Made by a program: the position numbers and the translations under genes | Notes under the pieces: generated by a model | Database searches by the model: none | What the model was told of the DNA's origin: nothing | The model's input: the letters and a program-made list of their open reading frames with translations, nothing else | Origin: Caecitellus pseudoparvulus | Lineage: Eukaryota; Bigyra: Bicosoecida | Direction of reading: 5' to 3' | NCBI GenBank assembly: GCA_965644315.1 | Contig: CBFFRQ010000032.1 | Span: 186,001-250,000 of the forward strand | Length of the DNA: 64,000 nucleotides | Shown: in pieces, positions 21,089 to 33,000 of the stretch | Numbering within the stretch: position 1 is the first letter of the stretch | How the letters are laid out: each line of letters begins with the position of its first letter

Positions 21089-24000
21089 ATGCTCAGCATG
21101 GGGCCTCTTCTCCTCACAGTGGTAATGTCCGCGCTGGCTCTTCAAGGGGCTGCGGGCACCTGCTCCTGCGGCGCAGGTCAGCGTTTCAACCATGCAACGC
21201 AACGCTGCCAACCATGCGCTGCTGGCTCTGCCCGCTCCAGCTCCAGCTCCATGTGTGAAGAGTGCGAATTGTGTCCACCTGGACAGCGATCGATCTATCC
21301 TGGCGCTTCCAGCTGCTCGCCGTGCCAAGCATCCTTTGCCTGCCCGGAGGCCGGCACGGTGGTGGGCGTGCCAGTGCCGCTTGGCATGGCGCTCAAGCCC
21401 GACGGGAAGGGAGTTGAGCCTTGCCCAGCTGGGCATTCGTGCACCCCACAGTCGGGAATGCGGGCAGCGAAGTGTCCCAAAGGCACATTTTCAGCTGCTG
21501 GGGCTCCAGTGTGCTCCGATTGTCCAGCTGGGACCTTGGCAGTGCTGCCAGGTTCATCGGCCTGCGAGGTCTGCTCGGGGTCATTTGACTGGTGCCCGCC
21601 TGGCAGCAGCTCTTCTGAATTCTGCATGGGGACTGCACAGTGGATAGACTCCGAGTGTGTCGTCCAGCGCCGGTCAGACGGCTGCATCTACTCAAGTGGG
21701 GTGGGAGTTGTCCAGTCCGCCGGATTCATTGCAGACTCCGCATTCACTGAGTGTACGCGGAACTGGGGAAATGATGCCTGGTTCCTTATCATCCCCGAAG
21801 TTTCCAATGCTGACTGTGGCACTTCCCCTGTCTGCAACAATATTTCATCCGCGTTGCTGCATGCCTCGACGAGAAGTGAAAAGGCTACACAAATCGTGCT
21901 GGCAGCGGGTTCAGCACACCACGTTGCACTGCCCAACGATATCCTCATTCCAGGCCAGTTAGCCATACATAGTGGATTGCTGAGCATTGCCACGGATGCC
22001 TCTGCTACAGGGGCCTCTCTTTTCATGCCTCGGATGGGCTATAACAATGAGCCCGCGTACCTGACCCTGCAGCTTCCTCCCGCTCCCGATTCAGGAGTAA
22101 GAAGGGTGACCTTATTCTTGGGGAAGACTGCGACGACTTTGCACACCTCAGCCCTGACCTTTCTTCAAAGCAAGGATGCGGTTGGCATCTTCGAAGTGAA
22201 CGCTGACACCACCGGTGCTTTCAGTGTGCCGTCGGTCATGACAGCAGCTTCTGTGGATGACAGCGTCAAGTACAGCGCAAAGATCCACCACCAGGGACAG
22301 CAGATCCGACTGCTTGCCGGTCGAAGCTTCAGCTCATCATCTGCTGTCAAGGATTGGGCCAGGTTTGCGAGTGACCCGCACGTTTCTCTCGTCGTAGAAA
22401 TCGGTGAATCACTGCCATCAACCGTTGCTTGGGACGTGACTGCAACTGTTCCGTTTCCTCTCATGATCGGTTCGGAGACTGCATCACCTTCCACTCTCAC
22501 ACTGCAACAAAAGCACAGCATTCTGGTGGAGTCGCTAACCCTGTCTCGGGTTCACGTGAGGGCGGTAGCGTTGGAACCTTGCGCACGCGTTGTTCCCCAG
22601 TTCGTCGTCTCCTCAGAGGTCAATGTTCCGGCTGGTTCTGACATAGCACATTTTTCTGTCCTCCAACAGACGTGTTCCACCACACCAATTATCTTGTTTG
22701 CGAAGCTCCCATGGGGATCTGTTATTGACTTCAGAGACAGTGTCCTTGGGAGCTTTGGATTGGCAGTTGTCATCTCAAGCCCGGCTCACGTGTCCATCCT
22801 GCACAGCAACGTCACCCTTCCTCCAGCTGCAAGCACGCCTGCCATGGCCTTGGATGGGCTGATCTCGCTGACAATAGAAGACTCCCTGATAGCTTCCAGT
22901 GGCTCAGTCTCATCTTCCATCGTTCAAGTCTCAGGCACCGCGTCAGTTTCGACGACCAGAGTTACGTTTGATAGCTCTGATGCGCTGCCATCTGGGATTC
23001 CTTTGCTGAGCATCGACCTGGACCCCATGCCAGCTGGAGCTGGCGCTGCCCACGCGCACTCCACACTGGGCGACACCCATGTCCTCGGCAGTGCACGCCC
23101 GTGTGTTTCCTTTCAAGGGCCGGCAGGAGAGCATCAACTGCAAAGTGCGCAGCCAAACCTCATCAGCCGCCCTGCCACGACAAGTGTGTCGGTCCAGTAC
23201 CTCTCCATTGCGGAGCTGGCACCTGACACACGCAACCGCTCGGCTGCTGTCTTCGTGGTTGCTCCAAACATTGATGTGTCCGTCGACTCCATCACCCTGC
23301 TGGACAAAGACCTACCGTCTGATTTTATGGTTGTGGAAGGGGGGTGGGCAGGAGGGCAGCAACTGCCCCAAGGGCTGCAGCACCATGCCGGAGTGGTGAG
23401 CATTTCACGGATGCCCTTGCATGGCAAAGAAGGACCAAACTGCAACGTTGTCGCGTACTCGTGCGCCTCAGAGCACGGATGCCATGGTACCGTCAATGTC
23501 ACGTTCGTTGAAGCTGTGGAAAGCACACTTCGTTCCTTGTCGCTTGCCAGAGTGCGCAACTCACGAGCTGGACGAGGAACATTCATTCTTCCAGTGATCT
23601 CTGCGAAGAACATTGTCGTTCAGGGCTCTTACCTGACCTCACAGGCGCCCTTGCTGAAGGGGCAGCCAACAGCAGAAGTTAGTGTGTCCGACGCACTCGT
23701 CGAGCGCTCCACAATCGGGACGCAAGGGCCTTCGTGGGGTGTTTGGGCCTCATTCGGGGGTGACATGGGAGCGTGCCCCGCGGGTTGGGTGGACTTTGGA
23801 CCAGGAACATCTGCCTGCGGAAGACCTGCAGCAGGTCCCCACAAGGGACTGCAGGCGGCTACCGATGCGTGTCGCAGGCTGGGTGGCGCGTCGCTGCCGT
23901 TTGCAGTTGCTGAGCACAAGGAAGCTCTGTCCTTGATGTGTACGAGTGGAAGGTGCCTACTCAACGAACTGGACAGCTTCCTTTCGGCAGGGCAGCTGAC

Positions 24001-27000
24001 TTCCGACCGTTCCACAAGCTCCTCGCAAGCACTGTACGATTCATGGAAGGGCAGCATCTCCTTCTCCGCACACACCAGCTCTGTGGGGGCCCCAAAAAGG
24101 TGCATTGCTATAGACTCGGATGACCCTCTGAGGCTCATCATCGTTTCATGTGCGTCGCAGTTTGACACTGCCCTCTGTGTTGCGCCAGCCTTCCGCGCCG
24201 GGAACAGCGTGGTACCAGTGCAAAGCGCACTTGCAGCCCCTCTCGGACAGACGTTGCGCACGAACACTTTCCGCAACGTAAACTTGCACGACACGGTCAT
24301 CACGTCAACGAGGCCATCAAGTACATGGAGCTCGGACCAAGCTTGCAGCTTCGCTTTTTTGCGGGGAGGCATGAGCACCGCATCAACCTTGGACCTCAAC
24401 TTCGACGATGTGCGCCTGCTGGGGTGCAGCCACAGCGTGGCGAGCCTTGAGAGCCCTGGCAATGTTTCGATCCAGGGCACTTTTGAGGGGGTGCACCTGG
24501 AACTTCCCGGCTCTGTGTTTGAGGCTGTCACACATGACCACCCTCCTGCTTCCCTTGTCGGAGGAACCCTTGGCTCCTCTTCACATGTACGCATCAGCGG
24601 GCTCAAGGTGCGCAACGTCTCAGCTTCCCTCCCAAGCGCCTTGGTGGCTCTTCGAGTGCTCGCTCCACCCGATCAGTCACCCCAACATACCGAGTTCGGC
24701 CTCCAAGTGCAAGATATTGACATGCATGGACAGCCCCAAAGCAGTGCACTTGCTGACCTTCGCGGGAACAGTGGCCTGCCCGGCTTGTACTTCCAAGGCT
24801 TCAACTTCTCAGCGCATGCTCTGCCGGACTTGAGCATCCCGCTCATTCGCGTCCAGCACGCAACTTCCGTGCATATCGAAAACGTGTCTGTTCGTGATGT
24901 GCACGTCACGGGCCATGGCGACACAGGCTTGGTGCACATTAGCGACTGCCTTGCCCATCCAAGCAAGCTGCCCAGCTTGCACGCCCCAGTCCCACTTCAA
25001 GCTGCTCTCGAGTCGATGACGTTTCAGAATGTGTCTTTGGCTGCCCCTCGGGGGGGGGCACTGTTTGCCCAGGCCTGCAGCTCGGCGGTACGAGGAGCTG
25101 TGTTCCGTGCTGCTCGGGCATTCCCGGTGCAAGACCACGACACTGTCACTGGTGGGGTTCTGGTTTCTGGCCCCCAAAGCTATGCGCACATAACTTCAGC
25201 TGTTTTTGTGGACTGTAACGCAACCCATGGGGGTGGCATTGCCGCCGAGTTCTTGCAGCACCTGGAAGTGTCCCAGTGCCACTTCTTCAACACCAGTGCC
25301 TCCGTGGCAGGTGGCGGAGTCAGTGCCAGACGGATAGGAACCGTATTCGTGCACAATAGCAGCTTCGAAGAAACTACGGCAGGGGGCGAGTCTTCCTTCG
25401 GCAGCGGTGGCGCCGTGTCCTGCGCCGGCAACAAGCGCACGCTCCTTCAAACCCTGACCCCGATCACCGCGCCAGCACAAGCTCTGAGCCCAGAAACCGT
25501 GACAGGAACAACTGTGACCGTGCTTGACGGTGCCATGCTGCTGGCCAACTTGTCGGTGATTCGTAGCCGTGCGGGGCAAGGTGCATCCCTCTTCTTGGAC
25601 CGGGCAGACGCGCCCGGGCGGTCGGCGGTGCGAGACCTGCGGGTGCTCTCGTCTGATGGGAACGCAGGCATTTTTGACACGTCCAACAACGTCACATTCG
25701 CCAACTGCCAAGTGCAAGATGTCGATGGTGGCTCTCCCCAGGATGCGGTCGTGGAGTCCCCTGCCACACAACTCCAGTGGAGAACAGGAACCGGACAGGC
25801 GGCGATTGAGGTGCTGGACCTGGTGCCGGGCGCACCACACCCAGCTGACGAAACGCCAGAGCTTGCGGTGCTATCGGCTTCGGGAGTCGTACAAGCTGAT
25901 GACTTTAGCACGACTTGCGAGTTTCAGGCTGAGGATGAGGACGGGATAGCGCTCATTTTGGGCTATTCACAGCCCCGCATTGCGGAGGCAGGAATGGTGA
26001 GCCTCGCCCCGTTGCAGCTTGACTCTTTGTACAACTCCACGGTGTGGGTATATGGAGAGTGCTCTCTCTTTCGAGCTGATGATGAGTTCGCGTTGCTGAG
26101 GAAGCTGCCTGTTCCCAAGCTGCCCGTGCGCTCGGTCAGTGTAAACCTGACGTGGGCCCATGACTGGACTGCCGTGGATGCAACCCCTTACACAGCACAA
26201 TCTCCGTCCATGCTGCCCGAAAAACCAGTCCTGACTGCAGCTCTGGTGAGATGGAATGGAAGCAGGGTGGGAGTCACAGAAGCAGTCGCTGAGGGACTCG
26301 CTGACGCGGAAGAGGCTGTCCGCGATCGCCCCCTGCCCTTCGAGCTTCAGTGCTGGGTCGATGTTGCCGCTGCAAGTGTGGGGGGCTCTTCTATCAACCC
26401 TGCAACTGTGACGTTGGCAGGGAACATCTCCTTGGAAACCGTGGGAAATGCTGCCGCGTTCGAGTTCGGCGTCAGTGCCGCGGAAGGCACGACGCTCGAA
26501 GTGCAAGGCCACTGCAAAGGCCCCAGCGGCGAGCAAGTGTCCACGACGTCTCGATTTTCCGTTGAAATCTTCCCCGTGTTGCTTCAGTGGGAGCTTCTCG
26601 CAGGTGATGCCCCTTCCGCCTCCACAACTGCGGATCCACCACTTGCCGACCCAAGTGTCTTGAAGACATCCGCTATGGCATCAAGTGACAGCGTTGTATT
26701 CGCCCTTCGACCCTTTCCTGCCATCTTTCACGAGCTGAACGATAGGGAGTGTCGCTTGAGCATCGCTGATGCCGAAGGAAGCAGCTCTTCTGCGGGCGTG
26801 ACTGCCCTACTCCGTGGTCAAACCACAACAGTATCACGACAGTTCGCATCTGGTAAGTCACTGGCGATCTTCAACAATGTCGGCGTTCAGATAGTAGACG
26901 CTGACCCCTTCACCCAAGACTACGTAGTCCACATCGGCGCCGAGTGTCGCGGGTCTTCAGCCGCATACATCCCCCTTCTCGACCTGCTTGAAGTCAAGGT

Positions 27001-30000
27001 TCGCTTCCCCCAGCCGCGCCTCAAACCTTCCACCACGATGAACTTGCCCGTGTCTTTGCTTCCTACTCCACCAGGGCAGGAGGATGTCGGGCCACAGCCG
27101 GGCCTCTTTGTGCGAATCGAGGCAGAGGTGGAGCTGACCCACGCAGAGATACTCGCGGTGGTAGCAAGTGCTCAAGCGGGAAACTCGTTTGAGGCCGTCA
27201 ATTCCCTTGGTTTCGACTGCTACCTCTTGCTGACGGACAGCGATGGGGATGAGTCTGAGCAGGTAGCCGTCTCTGGAGCAGACCAAGTTAGGCTTTCCAT
27301 CCCCCTCGGTACAAGAACAACTGGGGGGCCAGCACTGCTTCCTCTCATGTTCAACCTGTCTGTTGTTGGCTCTCCAGGCGAAGGAGCTCAAGTGAGACCT
27401 GCCTGTGAATGGGTGGATACGACACTGTCTGTCGCACGGGCAGAAGCCTCTGCCACTGTGCATGTGTCAGAGTTTGTCGTTGAGCTCGAACACGCGACGC
27501 CCGGCACAGTTTCTGCCCTGAGGTCTGAAAGCGTAGGCCTCCAAACACCTGATGAGTTCCTCCTTTCGCATGCCCCCCGCCTAGTGGTGTCAGTGCTCGA
27601 TGCAGTGTCAGGGCAGAGGAAGCCAATGAGCATGGTCCTCGCCGGCCGCAGCGACCTGATGGGTCTCATGCAGTGCAGCATGTTCTCTGCATCGACAGAA
27701 GTATCTCTTTTGGGGGACACCACGACTTTGGTGGTCGGGGGCAACGCCACGTTTGACAGGGTGGGACTTGGCGGGCAATTTGGTGCAAGTGCTGTTGCAA
27801 ACTTCAGCTGTTCCTGGGGAGGCGATGCGACCGCATCGGAAAACGGTGTGCAAGTGCTCGTGCTGGGCTTCGAAATTGGCGGCCCTTCGATTGGGCGCCG
27901 GGCCCTGCAGCTGAAAATGATGCCCCACGCCTTGCGCAGCAGCGGAGCCTTTTTCAACCCCCTCACGCCGCCACCCATGCAGTGTTTGACTTGGAGCACC
28001 CCCACTGGACCTCAACCGCTGGCACTTGAGCTGCCATGCTCCATTCGAATCGTGACATCCTGGCCAGACTCCACGGCTTTTCTCATGGGGAAGACGAGCG
28101 TCAGCATCAACGCGTCGACCGGCTGCTTGGCTTTTGACGAGCTGGGAGTCAGTGCTCCGCCCGGCGCAGTGTTGCAGCTCGCAGCAACATGCGACTATCT
28201 GGGGCTTTCAAACCTTGATGTGGACATGGGGAATGTAAGTATAGACTCTCTCAAGCTCAGGTGGACGCTGGACGGCGAACTGGCAGAAAACGCAAGCCTG
28301 GGGGCGCTGCCAGTGGCACTCCACGGGCACTCTCCCGACGAAGGCGCGAACATTCCTCTTTCCCGCGAAGTCGGCATTGAAGCCCTCGTCTCGGGACCGA
28401 GCGCTGCATACCCAGCTCCTCGGGAAGTGACTTGCAGCGTGGCAGTTAATGCTGCCTTCCACTCCTCCGGTGCCCTTCCTGTGCTGCTTACAACACATGG
28501 CAATGCCACCATGCATAAAGACCAGTGGTCTTTCCTTCTTGCTGGACCCCTTGCGGCGGAAGCCCAAGTCACCCTCCTGCTGTCTTTCGCAGACAGCACT
28601 GACGTGGCGATCCCACCTGGGTCCAGGCGGGCCACATTTTCCGGGACAGGTTTGACCGGCGAATCGAGCAGCATTGGCGCGCTGGATGCCACGTGCTCGC
28701 TCGATGGTAGCCCGTACGAGGTTGAAGAACTCATCTTCATTGAGTCACTTGACTTGGGCCTTAGCCTTGGGTGGGGCGGGCACACTACACCTCAGTTCTT
28801 CCTCCCTTCCACGGCAGCAGGAACTGGGTCAGCGCTGATCCCACTTTCTCCGGATGTGAACGTGACACTCCATGCAGAATCGGCCTTTGCTGAAGTGCCA
28901 AGTTCAGACACTCTGTCTAGCATTGAGCTGGGGGAAACTGTGTCATGCTCACTGGACCTTGACCCAAAGCCCGCCTTCAACGGCTCTGCGTTTAGCGGCG
29001 AATTGCTCGGCACGGAGCTCGTAAACGCTGCCTCCGTGCCCATGAGCGGAAGCCCGCCCGCGGCAGTTTTCTCCGATGTCGGCATCTCAGGGCCGCTGGG
29101 AGCAGCTGGGCTGCTGACTGCGACGTGTTCGTGGGTGAGTGGCGAGCTGCTGCACGCTGCCGCCCGCACAATCGTGGCCGTTCCACCTCACCGTGTAGTT
29201 TGGGCACAGCCGCCAAGCCCATTCTTCCTCTTCAATACCGAGCTTGATGAATTCTCTGTTGCGTTCGAAGATGTGGCGACCGGAGGTTCAGTTCCCGTGC
29301 CGGCCTTTTTCGATCCAGCAGCCTTGTCTTGCAGCGTGGCCGCAGTAGATGCTTCAGGCAGCGCGATGAGCATGCAGGGTCTCACCACGGCAAGCGTGCT
29401 GCAAGGCACACATACTGTGCACTTTAGCAGCGCACTGTCTCGCATAGCTTTCAGCAGCCCAGAGTCTGCGATTCCCCTGCTGAGCAACGTCACAATCACC
29501 GTGCAGTGCTCGTTCAACGGGCAGCGTCTCGAACCAGTGTCAGCGACCACAGCAGTCCAAGCGCTGGAGCTCGCCTGGAGCACGGCACCCCCTGCTGAAA
29601 GCCCACCGGTCTCACGTTCAGCAGGTGGACAGCTGAAAGGCACCCTTGACGCGTTCTCTGTTGTGCTGCTCAACCACACCACCCACGTACTTGTCCAGGA
29701 AAATGGCGCTCTTTGCACTGCTTCCTACGTGCTGCAAGGCACAGTGGACACAAAAGCTATGGCGTCAGCGACCATGACAGGCGGACAAGCGAAGTTTGAA
29801 GGGCTCTACATCGACGAGCCGTTTGGCTCAAATGTAACGCTGCGCGTGCAATGTGAACGAGAGCAAGGCGGCCCAACATACTCTGTGGAGGCAGCGATCC
29901 AAGTTGCACCGCTTCACATTCTGCCTTTGCCACCCGCTCCGGCACTGCAGGTCTTCAACCATTCGACACTTCAGATTAACGCATTGGTGGTGCTGGGGGG

Positions 30001-33000
30001 GGGGTCACCCCCTTGGCTGGGAGCAGCAGCGCCTACACGGCTCATGCAGCCTGCGAACCAGTCAGACTCAGAACAGGCTCGCGCGGTGGCTGCGGCCTCT
30101 GGCTTCTTTGATTGGGAAGGGGTCTCCCAGCCTCGCCCGCTGGACATCCTCAGAGTGTCGTGCACAATTTCCATCGCTGCAGCACCGAATGCTTCGAGCT
30201 TGCTATCCCTTGCTGGCAGCCTGTCAGTGACCCCATCGTCTAAAGGAGAGGCTGGTCTGACACCAAGTATTGTGGGACTTGCGGGGGATGCGGGGGAGCT
30301 GCTCCTTACATGCTCTGTCGGCTCCCACTCGACCTCCCTGAGGCTGTTCGGCGTCGGCCTCCCTCGACCAGCGCTGCATTGGCTTGTGCCACCGCCAAGC
30401 ATGTGGTTCCCCTCGAATGCCCAAGCAGAGGCGCCCATGTCGCCCGTACCCACCCTGGAAGTGCGTGCGGAGAGTGGGGTTGCCATGCCCGTGCGAGACA
30501 GTGCCGGTGGGTACTTCTGTGACATACTCATGAGCACTCACGACGACCGGGCAATTTCCCTCTTGCAGCCGCCAGACGGTGGCTTTCAGAACTCTGAGCT
30601 TGGTGCCACTCAGATTGCCCTGTCACCCCTCATGCCCATGACGGGCAGTGGGACGCTGGTCTCCTTCACTGTCGCATGCCAGCGAACCGCAGGCGATGAG
30701 CCTCTTACCCTCTCCTGGGAAACTGACTTCCCCCTGTTAGGAATCGAGGTGTCTATGCCTGCGCTTTTCAGGATCTTGCCCGACGATGAAGCGAGTCTAA
30801 TTTTCCCTGAAGTGCAAGTCACAGCCGTCGAAACCCGTCCGGGAGCTGACTTCCGCCCAGCAACGTTCCTGTCGACAGATGCGGTATTCTGCTCTGTATC
30901 CGTCCTTGCAGCTGCGGAGGGGACTTTCTTCACAAGCACTGGCCCGTCGCGGCTGCCTGCTTCTTCAGGCCGTGTTTCGTGGATTGGCACGGCTGGCATC
31001 AACATCCGCGGGGCCCGGGAGTCAACTGGCGAGTTGCGGCTAGCATGCTTTCTGGGCTCCTCCCAAATCGGCAAAACAGTTGTAAGCGGCATCAAAATTC
31101 GTGGGTGCAATGAGGGGGAAGAGCCACAAGTTGAGCAAGGCAGACCGGACAAGTGCCAGCCCTGCGATGTAGGGGAGTACTCCCTGGGCGGAGACATGCC
31201 CTGCACGACCTGCCCAAAGCGGGGTGTCGAGTGCACCAATGGCCTCATTACGCCAAGCAAGGACTACTTCTTGCAAGTGAAGGAAGGCGCCACACAGTAC
31301 ATAAATGCCACGTCTGGCACGGTGCTGCTTGATGCAAGCTCAGAACTTCACCCTTGCTTCTTCCCGAATGCCGGCGCGTGCCTCGTGGACCAAGACTTGC
31401 TGGCATATTCCTGTGCACCAGGGTACGTCGGACCGCGATGCGGCATTTGCGATGTTAACAGCGGGTATGCTCGGGATGGCGCTGTGTGCTCCCGCTGCTC
31501 GGACCCGGCGGTGAACTGGCTCATTGTGGCTGCAATGGGGGTCGCCCTGCTGGCTGGCCTTGTCTACATTTCACAGCGAAAGGTAACCAGCTTGCGTGAC
31601 AGGAAGTTTGATTCAATTGCAGGGAAGATCTTCATGTCCTATGCCCAGGCGTTGGGCGCTCTGGGTCTCTACGCTGCGAAAGGCACTGCAACCTTCCGGC
31701 GCATCATGGGAGCCACGGAAGCGGTTGCAGCAGGGGGCATCTTGGGCGCCCAGCCCATCACATGTGTCACCAATGGCGCATTCAACTACTACTTCATGAC
31801 CTACGCAACATTCTTGCTTCCAGCCATCGTTGCGGTGCTTGTCGTGCTCGTCAGCGTCGGAATCATCATTCTGAAGCACTGCGGCAGCTCCAAAGCGCGG
31901 GCAGCAGCCCTGGCAGCTGCCAGCAGCGACCACTCACCCGGGGACGTCGAGCAGCAAGCAGCGAGGGAGGCTGAAGAGCTTGAGGAGGCAGCCGAGCAGG
32001 AAGAGGTGTCCATGACCCCTCGAGAGGAAGTCGGCAGCACAGGAGCTGCGAACAGCAACGTCAGCTTGAACGACGCTCAAGACAGTGACGATGACTTCAC
32101 TGCGCTGGGTCCAGGAACGAGGGAAGGGGAGAGTGCCAGCGATGCCCGGAAGCGCCGTGCGGTCGCCGCCGAGGCTGCCGCAGCCGCCGATGCTCGACGG
32201 CAACTGCTTCTTCCGCTCGGGACCAAACTGTACTTGTTCATCAAAGAGAAGCAGTACATCGCTGTCGTACTCGGCATCTTGTTCCTCACCTACACCACCT
32301 CGACCTCGAGAGCCTTTCAAGTGCTGGACTGCGATGATGAGACAGTGGGTGGGGTGCGCTACCTCGCGGTTGACATGGCAACGCCTTGTGAGGGTGCTGA
32401 CTACGTCCTAGCGACTGTTTTGTCTGTGACTGTGCTGTGCGTGCTGGGCCTTGGCTTCCCGCTGGCATTTGCAAGGTACTTGGTCTCCAAGCGACACAAA
32501 CTGAAGCAGCGGGCATTCTTCATGCGGTTTGGATTCATGTACGAAGGCTTGTCCATCGATAGAGGGACATTCTGGTATGAGTCTGTGACACTCATCCGTA
32601 AGGCTGGAATCGTCATGCTGGCGTCACTCATTACGGATCCGTTCAACCAAATCATGGCTGCACTGTTCCTTGTGAACTTCTTCCTGGTCTTGCACCTGCG
32701 CTTCAGGCCCTACGCTGCGTCCAAGCACAACAAGTTAGAGATGATGACCCTCATTTGCCTCTCCATCACTCAGTCGGTGTCCATGCTCTACTTCCGAGCA
32801 GAGCGCGCGCTGGCCGAGTCAACGCAGGAGGAGGCTCTCGCACTGGAGGTCGTGACCACCATCGCATTGACCCTTCCCAACCTGGCCTGCGGGCTGGTGT
32901 GCATTGCAGCTGTGCTGAGGCTTGGCCCGTTCAAGCACAGCCTTCCAGATCACCATGGGGACGCATGGCACGCGGAGATGAAACTGTGGGAAGTTACGAG

